A stretch of 64,000 nucleotides of DNA from Nigerium massiliense (GTDB lineage Bacteria; Actinomycetota; Actinomycetes; Propionibacteriales; Propionibacteriaceae), in the NCBI RefSeq assembly GCF_000826085.1, contig NZ_CCYM01000003.1, positions 1,201,741 to 1,265,740 of the forward strand. Direction: 5' to 3'. The translations under genes were made by a program, and so were the position numbers. The notes under the pieces were generated by a model. That model ran no database searches and was not told the origin of the DNA. It saw only the letters and a program-made list of their open reading frames with translations. Positions 17,596 through 24,784 of this stretch are shown piece after piece (position 1 is the first letter of the stretch; each line of letters opens with the position of its first letter).

Positions 17596-17653
17596 CGCGA
17601 GAACGGTCCGATCGGACGGTCCCACAAGACCGCCAAGAATGCGTCCTTGCCCC

Positions 17654-18277
17654 ATGAGCAACGATGCGCCACTGAGCGAGGCCCTGCGTACGGCCACCGA
17701 CCGGGCCCACAAGCGGGCCGAGCACTCTCCTTTCATGGCCGACCTGCTCGAGGGCCGCGCGTCCGTCGCGGCGTTCGTGGCACTGACCGGGCAGCTGCTG
17801 CACGTGTACCGCGCCCTCGAGGCCGCCGTGCGCTCCCACGCGCAGGCCCCCGAGCTGGCGCCGATCGCGGACCCGGGCCTGGAACGCGTTGCCCGTCTGG
17901 AGTCCGACCTGCGTGAGCTCGGCGTCGACCCGGCCACCGTCGAGGCACTGCCCGCCACGGCCGCCTACGTGGCCCGGATCGAGGCGGCCGACGCCCCGGC
18001 GCTCGTGGCGCATCACTACGTGCGCTACCTCGGTGACCTCTCCGGGGGACAGGTCATCGCGACCATGCTCGGTCGGCACTACGGGCTGACCGAGGGTGTG
18101 TCCTTCTACGACTTCGGCGACCTCGGTCGGCCCAAGCCGTACAAGGATGCGTACCGGGCGAAGCTCGACGCGCTCCCGGTCGGCGACGCGCTCGACCGCG
18201 TGCTCGCCGAGGCCGTGGCGGCGTTCGGGGCCAACGAGGCGGTGTTCGCTGACCTGACCGATCAGCGTTTCCAGTAG
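17654..18277 (+). CDS. hmuO: Heme oxygenase (biliverdin-producing type)
   Basis: 207 residues. The proximal heme ligand is His19 in ATDRAHKRAEHSPF, and the distal helix motif is RYLGDLSGGQVIATML, both hallmarks of the HO-1/HmuO family. The enzyme opens heme to biliverdin, CO and ferrous iron using an electron donor, allowing growth on host or environmental heme. It is convergent with the siderophore-interacting protein gene and overlaps it by 16 bases at the 3' ends. With that gene and the transporter it forms an iron-acquisition group. No iron box is seen directly upstream. Confidence 0.93.
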   Translation: MSNDAPLSEALRTATDRAHKRAEHSPFMADLLEGRASVAAFVALTGQLLHVYRALEAAVRSHAQAPELAPIADPGLERVARLESDLRELGVDPATVEALPATAAYVARIEAADAPALVAHHYVRYLGDLSGGQVIATMLGRHYGLTEGVSFYDFGDLGRPKPYKDAYRAKLDALPVGDALDRVLAEAVAAFGANEAVFADLTDQRFQ

Positions 18278-19041
18278 CCGCAGAAGGTCACATCGCCCCG
18301 GCCCCAGCCGCGGTCACGCACCAGGTGGCGGCGTACGCCCGTGGCCAGGCCCGACTCCCCCACCGCGAAGGCGTGCCGGTCGGCGGCCGGAAGATCCCGC
18401 AGGGCCAGCTCGGCCAGGACCGGACGGCCCGGCGGTTGATCGGCCCCGCGCACCAGCCACTCGACCGAGATCCCCTCCGGATGGTCGACCTGCTGCGCAT
18501 CCGCGAGGTCGGGAACCTCGATGAGGGCCACCCCCCGCACGGTGCGCGGGAGGTCGCGCAGGATCCCCAGGACCGCGGGCATGCCCGTCTCATCGGCGAC
18601 GAGGAGGATCCATCCCGCGTCGGGAGCGGTCCAGCCACAGCCCTGGTCGAGCATCACCGCGCGGTCCCCCGGACGGGCGCTGACCGACCAGGGCCCCGCC
18701 ACGCCGGACTCGCCGTGCACCACGAAGTCGACGTCGAGCTCGCGGACCTCCGGACGCCAGGACCGGAGGGTGTAACTGCGGACGCTCGGGCGTCGCCGCG
18801 CCGGGAGGGCGCGCATCTTCACGTACGTCCCGCGGGTGAGCCGTTGGGGCACGTGGTCGAGGCTCGCCGGGTCGTCGGAGGGCAGGAACAGGCGTACCCA
18901 CTGGTCGAAGCCGCGCCAGTGCAGTCGGTCGAGGTCCGCGCCGGCGAAGGTGACGCGCTGCACGTGGGGTGAGACGCGCACGCTGCGAACGACTTCCACG
19001 CGGAGCGGCCCGCACTCCTGCGTGACGGTGATGGTGGTCAC
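18262..19041 (-). CDS. Siderophore-interacting protein (FAD-dependent ferric-siderophore reductase)
   Basis: 259 residues. The FAD-binding motif RxYTxR is present as VRSYTLRSW, with GPWSVSARPGD downstream as in the ViuB/SIP family. The C-terminal NAD(P)H-binding part contains LVADETGMPAVLGIL and the terminal block GDVTFCGYWKR. These enzymes reduce ferric iron held by an imported siderophore and so release it in the cytoplasm. The GTG start at 19041 overlaps the stop of the transporter gene by 4 bases (GTGA), so the two are translationally coupled and likely share the IdeR-type box upstream. Confidence 0.92.
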   Translation of the reverse strand: MTTITVTQECGPLRVEVVRSVRVSPHVQRVTFAGADLDRLHWRGFDQWVRLFLPSDDPASLDHVPQRLTRGTYVKMRALPARRRPSVRSYTLRSWRPEVRELDVDFVVHGESGVAGPWSVSARPGDRAVMLDQGCGWTAPDAGWILLVADETGMPAVLGILRDLPRTVRGVALIEVPDLADAQQVDHPEGISVEWLVRGADQPPGRPVLAELALRDLPAADRHAFAVGESGLATGVRRHLVRDRGWGRGDVTFCGYWKR

Positions 19042-20306
19042 GCGGCACCCCTCTCGCCGCGACGGGCGTGCGCGACGGCGACGGCGGTGCCCACCAGGGC
19101 AAGGCCCGAGCACGCCGCGATGACCGTGGGGTAGCCGAGGGAGCCGGCCGCGTACATCAGTGCGGCGCCGAAGAGGTAGCTGGCGACCATCGCGACGGCG
19201 GCGAGGACGGTGAAGTCGGTCGCCTCCGAGCCGGGGCGGCACAGCGACATGTTCACGGAGTACACGACGGTGCTCGCGGCTGCCATTGCGGCGACGAACA
19301 CGCTGAGCACGACGATGGTCCCGACCAGCGGCGCCGCGCCGCGGGCCAGCGGGAGGAGCGCCATCGTGGCGGCGGCATCGAGGAGTCCGGTGGCCAGCAG
19401 GCAGCGGGTCCGCCCGAACCGTGTCAGGCAGGGGCCGACGGCGAGCGAGGCGAGCGCCGCCGGCGCGGCGAGGAACATGCCCAGCACCCAGCCGAGGCGG
19501 TCGAGTCCCCATCCGGCGTCGGTGAGGGCCGGGCTCAGCAGGCCGTACGCGGCCGTGGTGCCGGCGAGGAACAGCGGCATGACGACCAGGCCCCACCCGA
19601 GGACCTCGCCCCGACGGAACACGCGGACGAGCGCGGCGTACGCCGAGGCGAGGCTCGGCGCGGGCGTGTCGGGGACCGCTTCGCGGTGGCGCAACACCAG
19701 CGGCAGCGGCAGGAGGCAGAGCGCGGTGAGGGTGACCATGGCGGGCACCCAGCCGAAGGCGTCGTAGACCAGCACGATGACACCGCCGCCGAGCACGTTG
19801 CCGAGCCACTGCGCGGCGTTCGCGATGCCGTTGGCCAGCGGGCGGGTGGTGTCGTCGACGGCCCGGGCCGTGAGCCCGTCGGCGGCGATGTCTTGGGTGG
19901 CGCTGGCGAAGGTGTACGCGGCGATGGCGACTCCCAGGAACCCAAGGTTGCGTTCCGGTTCGGGGAGGATGATGAGCAGGAGCCCAGCCACGGCCAGCAG
20001 GGGTTGCAGAGCGAGGAGCCACGTCCGGTAGTGGCCGTGGCGCGTGCGGCCGAAGCGGTCGATGAGTGGCGCCCACAGCGGCTTGAGCGCCCACACGATG
20101 CCGGCGAGGCCGACGGCGGCAAGGCTCTCCAGCGCCACGCCGCGCTGGCGCAACATGGCGGTGAGGCCGACGTAGATGAAGCCGACTCCCAAGTACTGGG
20201 TCACGTAGAGCGACGTGACCAGGGGCAACACCTTGCGGGGCCGGTCCGGCACTCGGTGTTCGTCGAGGACCAGGTGGGTGGGTACACGGGTGGCGGCTTC
20301 GACCAT
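19038..20306 (-). CDS. MFS transporter, probably siderophore uptake (RhtX/FptX-like)
   Basis: 422 residues with about 12 hydrophobic helices. The sequence has an AmpG-like look: LYVTQYLGVGFIYVGLTAML near the N-terminus, ALKPLWAPLIDRFGRTRHGH in the first cytoplasmic loop and ASATQDIAADGLTARAV in helix 4-5. The RhtX/FptX siderophore transporters of this superfamily share that QDIAAD motif. The link to iron rests on the IdeR-type box 18 bases upstream of the start and on the coupled siderophore-interacting protein gene. The exact substrate is unknown. Confidence 0.8.
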   Translation of the reverse strand: MVEAATRVPTHLVLDEHRVPDRPRKVLPLVTSLYVTQYLGVGFIYVGLTAMLRQRGVALESLAAVGLAGIVWALKPLWAPLIDRFGRTRHGHYRTWLLALQPLLAVAGLLLIILPEPERNLGFLGVAIAAYTFASATQDIAADGLTARAVDDTTRPLANGIANAAQWLGNVLGGGVIVLVYDAFGWVPAMVTLTALCLLPLPLVLRHREAVPDTPAPSLASAYAALVRVFRRGEVLGWGLVVMPLFLAGTTAAYGLLSPALTDAGWGLDRLGWVLGMFLAAPAALASLAVGPCLTRFGRTRCLLATGLLDAAATMALLPLARGAAPLVGTIVVLSVFVAAMAAASTVVYSVNMSLCRPGSEATDFTVLAAVAMVASYLFGAALMYAAGSLGYPTVIAACSGLALVGTAVAVAHARRGERGAA

Positions 20307-20323
20307 CGAGACTCCTCCTGAAG

Positions 20324-20342
20324 TTAGGCGAGCCTCACCTTA
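20324..20342. promoter_or_regulatory. DtxR/IdeR-type iron box
   Basis: The 19-mer ttaggcgagcctcacctta matches the consensus TTAGGTTAGSCTAACCTAA at about 15 of 19 positions and is itself an imperfect palindrome. It lies 18 bases upstream of the MFS transporter start and between divergent genes. It therefore probably gives iron-dependent repression of the transporter-SIP operon and perhaps of the gene at 20424. Confidence 0.75.
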
Positions 20343-20423
20343 GCGTTTCGTGGAGTAGCATCAACCTCACGCACCCCCGACCCACGTCAACCGTTGACCA
20401 CGAACCGGGGAGTAGCCGCTCCA

Positions 20424-20888
20424 ATGGGCACACCCGTTGACTTCAAGGACGTCTCCACCGAGGGCGTCGAGTCCTCCCCGCACGCGGAGGCGCTCGCCGG
20501 CCTGCGCGCGAACGAGGCCCGCTACTTCGACACGAAGTACAAGCACGTGTTCGAGGTCGCGCCGGCCGCCGACGAGCCGGAGGTCCTCGCCTGGGTGGAG
20601 AGGATCCTCGCAGAGCGCGACATCGTGATCGCCGCGAAGCCGCTCGAGGTGAGCGTCAACGACGTGGACGGCATCCACTGGGTGCATGTCTTCTACGGGT
20701 CGGGGCTGGCGCTGAACGTGCTGTGGACCGTCGCCGACGGCGGGAAGCGTGCCGTGGGGTTCAAGCTGTGCGAGGGCATGGACGTTCCCGAGGAGTTGGA
20801 CTCGTTCAAGTTCGCGCGCCAGAAGTCGAAGCTGGCCGGCACCATCCGCGGCACGTTCTTCGTCATCAAGGGCGAGCACCCCTACTGA
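20424..20888 (+). CDS. Unrecognised 154-residue protein beside the iron box
   Basis: 154 residues, acidic at the N-terminus, with no signal peptide or membrane helix. A compact alpha/beta pattern is visible: a helical N-terminal part (EALAGLRANEARYFDTKYKH), a central strand region (IHWVHVFYGSGLALNVLWTV) and a C-terminal GTIRGTFFVIKGEHPY. I do not recognise the family. The ATG at 20424 has a ggggag site 12 bases upstream; an in-frame TTG at 20394 is a weaker alternative. It is divergent from the siderophore transporter across the IdeR-type box, so iron control and a role in iron or heme handling are plausible but unproven. Confidence 0.7.
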   Translation: MGTPVDFKDVSTEGVESSPHAEALAGLRANEARYFDTKYKHVFEVAPAADEPEVLAWVERILAERDIVIAAKPLEVSVNDVDGIHWVHVFYGSGLALNVLWTVADGGKRAVGFKLCEGMDVPEELDSFKFARQKSKLAGTIRGTFFVIKGEHPY

Positions 20889-20903
20889 GCGCGCGCGGGA
20901 GCG

Positions 20904-21036
20904 TCAGCGGGACTTCTGCGCCTTGACCCGCTCGGCCTCCGCGATGACCCTGCGGTGCACCTCACGCTCGTGCTCCAGCCACTCCGGCGGGTCGGCGAGC
21001 AGCGCGCCGACCTGGTCGGCGTCGAGCGGTTCGGAC
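20904..21036 (-). pseudogene. DUF5997 family protein, C-terminal remnant
   Basis: The last 43 residues (EPLDADQVGALLADPPEWLE and EREVHRRVIAEAERVKAQ) match the C-terminus of DUF5997 proteins of actinobacteria, which are usually about 130 residues. Upstream, the minus-strand frame runs only through the antisense of the LysR-type remnant, so the N-terminal two thirds are lost. The break falls at about 21030-21040, exactly where the plus-strand remnant begins. Confidence 0.65.
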
Positions 21037-21399
21037 GAGGTGACGCTGGCGGACCTCGCCGACGAGACCGTGCTGCACGAGCTCGATGCGATCGCCCTTG
21101 ACCGGGTGCTGGCCGGGGCGGTGCTGCTGGTGCCGATGTCGATCGCCCGCGGCGCAAGCCGGCGCGATCTGACGTACCGGCCGGTGACCGATGCCGAGCC
21201 CTCCCCCATCGCCCTGGCGTGGCGGGTCGACGACGAGAACCCGCTGCTCGACGAGTTCGTGGGCGTGGTGCGCGGGCGCACGGCCCAGAGCTCGCGTACG
21301 CAGTCCGAACGCGCGAAGTCGGGCAACAAGCCCACGCCGGCCAAGCCCCACGGGCGGCAACCGCTCCAGCGCACGCCGCGGTCCAAGCGGGGCCGCTGA
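21037..21399 (+). pseudogene. LysR-type substrate-binding domain protein, C-terminal remnant
   Basis: About 120 residues remain (VTLADLADETVLHELDAIAL, VLLVPMSIARGASRRDLTYR, SPIALAWRVDDENPLLDEFV, GRTAQSSR). They match the C-terminal half of actinobacterial LysR-type substrate-binding proteins that sit next to DUF5997 genes. No start codon or N-terminal half exists: leftward the sequence is the DUF5997 remnant on the other strand. One deletion removing both 5' halves and the shared promoter explains the arrangement. The Lys/Arg/Pro-rich tail after SSR is normal for the family. Confidence 0.65.
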
Positions 21400-21538
21400 C
21401 GCCGTGACTTTTCGTGCGTTCGATGCCCACGACTGCGCGGCCAGAGCCGTTGTGCACCATCGAAGTGCAGATCTGTCACGGCTCACGTCGCCGCTCGACT
21501 CCACGGGTCGGCAGCGCAAGGCGACGGGACCATGATCG

Positions 21539-21966
21539 TCAGTTGTTGAAACCCCACGGATCGACTACATGAGTACCGGTTTCAATGAAGTCCTTGGTGT
21601 TGCGCGTCGCGCACACGGCGTCTCGGACTCGACAGATTGCCGCGATCTGCGCATCCCCTGTGGCGATCGGCAGGCCCGCGGCTTCTCGCGAAGCGAGAAT
21701 GTCGGCATAGCCGGGGGGGCGGCCAGGGCATCGAAAGAGAGGATCGCGCCAGTGTCACGATATGGGCGAATCGCACTCTCGACCCGCCCGGTGAGATCAG
21801 ATTTCCGGCGGCCGTCTGGCAGGCGACGGAGCCCAGCCAGTAGCTCAGCCAAGGTGACGGCGGTGATGGCCACATCATCGGTCACCGCCTCCAACCACGC
21901 CACGACATAGGCGTCTGGACGTGGCCTGAGCACCTCAGAGACAACGTTCGTGTCGAGAACGATCAC
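21539..21966 (-). pseudogene. vapC: VapC/FitB-type PIN-domain toxin, frameshifted in a G7 tract
   Basis: The GTG start at 21966 overlaps the antitoxin stop by 4 bases. The PIN-domain N-terminus is complete (IVLDTNVVSEVLRP, with the first acidic residue in LDTN, then AITAVTLAELLAGL with the conserved Glu). At seven G on the plus strand (21713-21719) the frame is one base short. Adding one base yields a natural end: YADILASREAAGLPIATGDA, QIAAICR, ATRNTKDF and VDPWGFNN, with the remaining acidic residues, ending at 21539 (142 residues). As read, the frame passes into nonsense sequence and the ribonuclease would lack its last acidic site. It could be a true mutation, slippage or a base-calling error. 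Confidence 0.75.
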
Positions 21967-22196
21967 GAGAAGTCCGTCGCACGCGCACGGTCAGACCGCT
22001 CGGGAATCGGGAGGTCCTCGATCCCGCCAACCGACTGACCCGCGTGCAGGAGTGCAAGACCGATGTTAGGACGAGTCGCTGCCTTGGTCAGGATGGCGCG
22101 AACCTCGGCCTCCATGGAACGACCATGCTCCTTCGCCTGAGCAGCAAGACGGGCTTTGACCGACTCATCGAGGCCACGGACGACGAGAGACGACAT
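21963..22196 (-). CDS. vapB: VapB/FitA-type ribbon-helix-helix antitoxin
   Basis: 77 residues. The N-terminal ribbon-helix-helix is clear: SLVVRGLDESVKARLAAQAK then HGRSMEAEVRAILTKA, with RSMEAEVR typical of FitA-like antitoxins. The C-terminal tail (GLALLHAGQSVGGIEDLPIP) should wrap around the toxin. I chose ATG 22196 because a strong aggaggt site precedes it. It binds and neutralises the PIN-domain toxin encoded next and represses the operon. The antitoxin is intact while the toxin frame is broken. Confidence 0.9.
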   Translation of the reverse strand: MSSLVVRGLDESVKARLAAQAKEHGRSMEAEVRAILTKAATRPNIGLALLHAGQSVGGIEDLPIPERSDRARATDFS

Positions 22197-22278
22197 GGCG
22201 GCCACCTCCTGGATTGATTGCACCTATGCAATCACTGAGGCCAAGAAGCGGCTACCGGGTCACGCCGACGATCTGGTC

Positions 22279-23352
22279 TCATGCGTTGAACCGGAACTCG
22301 ACCACGTCACCGTCCTGCATCACGTAGTCCTTACCCTCCAGGCGCATCTTCCCGTGGGCCTTCGCTTCGGCTTCGGAGCCGTACTCCATCAGCTCGTCGA
22401 AGCTGATCACCTCGGCCTTGATGAAGCCCTTCTGGAAGTCGGTGTGGATCACGCCGGCCGCCTCGGGGGCGGTGGCGCCCTGGCGGATCGTCCACGCGCG
22501 GGACTCCTTCGGCCCCGCCGTCAGGAAGCTCTGCAGCCCCAGGGTCTCGTAGCCGACGCGCGCCAGCTTGTCGAGGCCGGGCTCGTCCACGCCCATCTCG
22601 GCGAGGAACTCACGCGCCTCGTCCTCCTCCATCTCGACCAGCTCGGACTCGAACTTCGCGTCCAAGAAGATCGCCTCGGCGGGCGCGACGACCTCGGCCA
22701 TCCGCTTCTTCAGATCCTCGTCGGCCAGCTCGTCCTGGTCGCAGTTGAACACGTAGATGAACGGCTTCGCCGTGAGCAGGAACAGGTCGCGCAGCGGCTC
22801 CTTGTCGAGCCCGGCCGCGTGGACGCCCTTGCCCTCGCCGAGCACTCGGTACGCCTCTTCCCACGCCTCGTACTTGGGGCGGGACTCCTTCTTGATGCGC
22901 GCCTCCTTCTCCAGGCGCGGCATCGCCTTCTCCAGCGTCTGCAGGTCGGCGAGGATCAGCTCGGTGGTGATGGTGTCGATGTCGCTGGCCGGGTTGACCG
23001 CGCCGTCGACGTGGGTCACGTCCTCGTCCTCGAAGACCCGGGTGACCTGGCAGATGGCGTCCGCCTCGCGGATGTTCGCCAGGAACGCGTTGCCCATGCC
23101 CTCGCCCTGGCTGGCGCCCTTCACGATGCCGGCGATGTCGACGAAGCTGACCGTCGCGGGGATGGTCTTCGCCGAGTCGTACATCGCGGTCAGGCGCGGC
23201 AGCCGCTCGTCCGGCACGCCGACCACCCCCACGTTCGGCTCGATGGTGGCGAACGGGTAGTTCGCCGCGAGCACCTCGTTGCGGGTCAGGGCGTTGAACA
23301 GGGTGGACTTGCCCGCGTTGGGGAGTCCGACGATTCCGATGGTGAGAGCCAC
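22279..23352 (-). CDS. ychF: YchF/Obg-family GTPase (ATPase)
   Basis: 357 residues, complete. The G1 loop is GIVGLPNAGKSTLFNALT (residues 6-23), G3 is VDIAG, and the G4 position has the YchF-specific variant (FIYVFNCDQDEL rather than NKxD), which explains the preference for ATP. The C-terminal TGS domain is seen at VIHTDFQKGFIKAEVISFDE and ends DGDVVEFRFNA. YchF binds ribosomes and modulates stress responses and leaderless-mRNA translation in E. coli. TAGAAT lies 8 bases before the GTG start, suggesting a leaderless transcript. Confidence 0.97.
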   Translation of the reverse strand: MALTIGIVGLPNAGKSTLFNALTRNEVLAANYPFATIEPNVGVVGVPDERLPRLTAMYDSAKTIPATVSFVDIAGIVKGASQGEGMGNAFLANIREADAICQVTRVFEDEDVTHVDGAVNPASDIDTITTELILADLQTLEKAMPRLEKEARIKKESRPKYEAWEEAYRVLGEGKGVHAAGLDKEPLRDLFLLTAKPFIYVFNCDQDELADEDLKKRMAEVVAPAEAIFLDAKFESELVEMEEDEAREFLAEMGVDEPGLDKLARVGYETLGLQSFLTAGPKESRAWTIRQGATAPEAAGVIHTDFQKGFIKAEVISFDELMEYGSEAEAKAHGKMRLEGKDYVMQDGDVVEFRFNA

Positions 23353-23399
23353 GAGAGACCATTCTAGGACGCCGCGGCGTCCCGTCGAGCCAGCCCGGC

Positions 23400-24662
23400 T
23401 CAAGCCCCGGCGAAGTACGCGGCCAGGGCGTCCGCGAGCCAGGCGGGATCCAGCGCCCCACACATCTCCCGCGCGGAGTGCATGCTGAGCAGCGGAACGC
23501 CCACGTCCACGCACACGATGCCGAGCCGCTCGGCGGTGATCGGGCCGATGGTCGACCCGCACGGCACGGCGTTATTGCTGACGAAGTTCTGCGTCGGGAC
23601 GTCCGCCTCGGCGCAGACCCGCCGCCACAGCGCCGACGAGACGGCGTCCGAGGTGTAGCGCAGCTTGGCGTTCAGCTTCAGCAGCGGACCGGCGTTGAGG
23701 ACCGGCCGGTGGTCGGGGTCGTGCAGGCCGACGTAGTTCGGGTGGACGGCGTGGCCGGCGTCCGCGGAGATGCAGGACGACCGCGCGAGCATGCGGTGGT
23801 AGGCGTCCCCGGTGAGGCCGAGCGACCCGGCGGTGCGCTGCAGCACCTGCTCGAGCAGCGGACCCCCGGCGCCGGAGCGGGACGCCGACCCGACCTCCTC
23901 GTGGTCGAAGCATGCCAGCACCGTGACGTCCTCGCACTCGTCTGCCGCCAGCAGCGCGGTGAGCCCCGCGTGCACCGACGAGAGGTTGTCCAGCCGCGAG
24001 GACGCCAGGAACTCCTCCGTCGGGCCGAAAAGCGCCGGGGGCTGCGTGACGTAGGCGTACAGGTCGTGCCCGGCGATGTCGGCGGCCGTGACGCCAGCGG
24101 CGTCCGCAACGAGGTCGAGCAGGTCCGCGCCCGGGTGCCCCACGCCGAAGACCGGCATGAGGTGCTGCTGCGGGTCGAGGTGCAGGTTGTCGTTGACCGA
24201 CCGGTCGAGGTGTGGCGCCACCTGCGGGATGCGCAGCCAGGCGTCCGTCTTGACGAGTCGCTCGGCGCCGTCGCGGGTGACGACGCGTCCGGCCAGGCCG
24301 AACTCGCGGTCGAGCCAGGAGTTGAGCAGCGGGCCGCCGTAGACCTCCATGCCCGCCTGCTGCCAGCCGACCCTCTCGGACGTCGGCTCGGGCTTCAGCT
24401 TGAACGACGGGGAGTCCGTGTGCGCGCCGACGATGCGGAAGCCGGGGTTCTCCGAGAGCGACTCCGGCACCCACCAGGCCACGATCGCCCCGTCGCGCAC
24501 CACGTAGTGGCCGCCGGGAATGTCGCTCCAGGCGTCCTCCTCGCGCTGGGCGGCGTAGCCGGCGGCGTCCAGACGCGCGGCGACCTCGCGGGCGGCGTGG
24601 AAGGACGACGGCGACGCGACGACGAAGTCGGCCAGGTCGCGCAGGTGTTCGGCGGCGTTCAT
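23400..24662 (-). CDS. M18 family aminopeptidase
   Basis: 420 residues, a full-length aspartyl-aminopeptidase-like enzyme. Expected di-zinc ligands are visible: His in RIVGAHTDSPSFKLKP, Asp in SSRLDNLSSV, Glu pair in ACFDHEEVGSAS, and the C-terminal His in LLSMHSAREMCG. The enzyme removes N-terminal residues, often acidic ones, from cytosolic peptides and forms large tetrahedral oligomers. CAGACT lies 6 bases before the ATG, consistent with a leaderless transcript. A 16-bp palindrome (ggacgccgcggcgtcc, 23365-23380) sits between it and ychF. Confidence 0.96.
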   Translation of the reverse strand: MNAAEHLRDLADFVVASPSSFHAAREVAARLDAAGYAAQREEDAWSDIPGGHYVVRDGAIVAWWVPESLSENPGFRIVGAHTDSPSFKLKPEPTSERVGWQQAGMEVYGGPLLNSWLDREFGLAGRVVTRDGAERLVKTDAWLRIPQVAPHLDRSVNDNLHLDPQQHLMPVFGVGHPGADLLDLVADAAGVTAADIAGHDLYAYVTQPPALFGPTEEFLASSRLDNLSSVHAGLTALLAADECEDVTVLACFDHEEVGSASRSGAGGPLLEQVLQRTAGSLGLTGDAYHRMLARSSCISADAGHAVHPNYVGLHDPDHRPVLNAGPLLKLNAKLRYTSDAVSSALWRRVCAEADVPTQNFVSNNAVPCGSTIGPITAERLGIVCVDVGVPLLSMHSAREMCGALDPAWLADALAAYFAGA

Positions 24663-24784
24663 GGCCACAGTCTGCCGCACCGGGGTCGAGCCCAGCGCCA
24701 GCCGAACGTCGCCCGGGTGACCAGTTTCCTCAGTCGGGTGAGTTGGTGGGAAAAATGTCAGAGGCGGGCGGCAAGATCGAAGCC

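Noticed and set aside
20394..20423. TTG start for the 154-residue protein
   Set aside because: The ATG at 20424 has a better-placed ribosome binding site and the extra ten residues look like untranslated leader.
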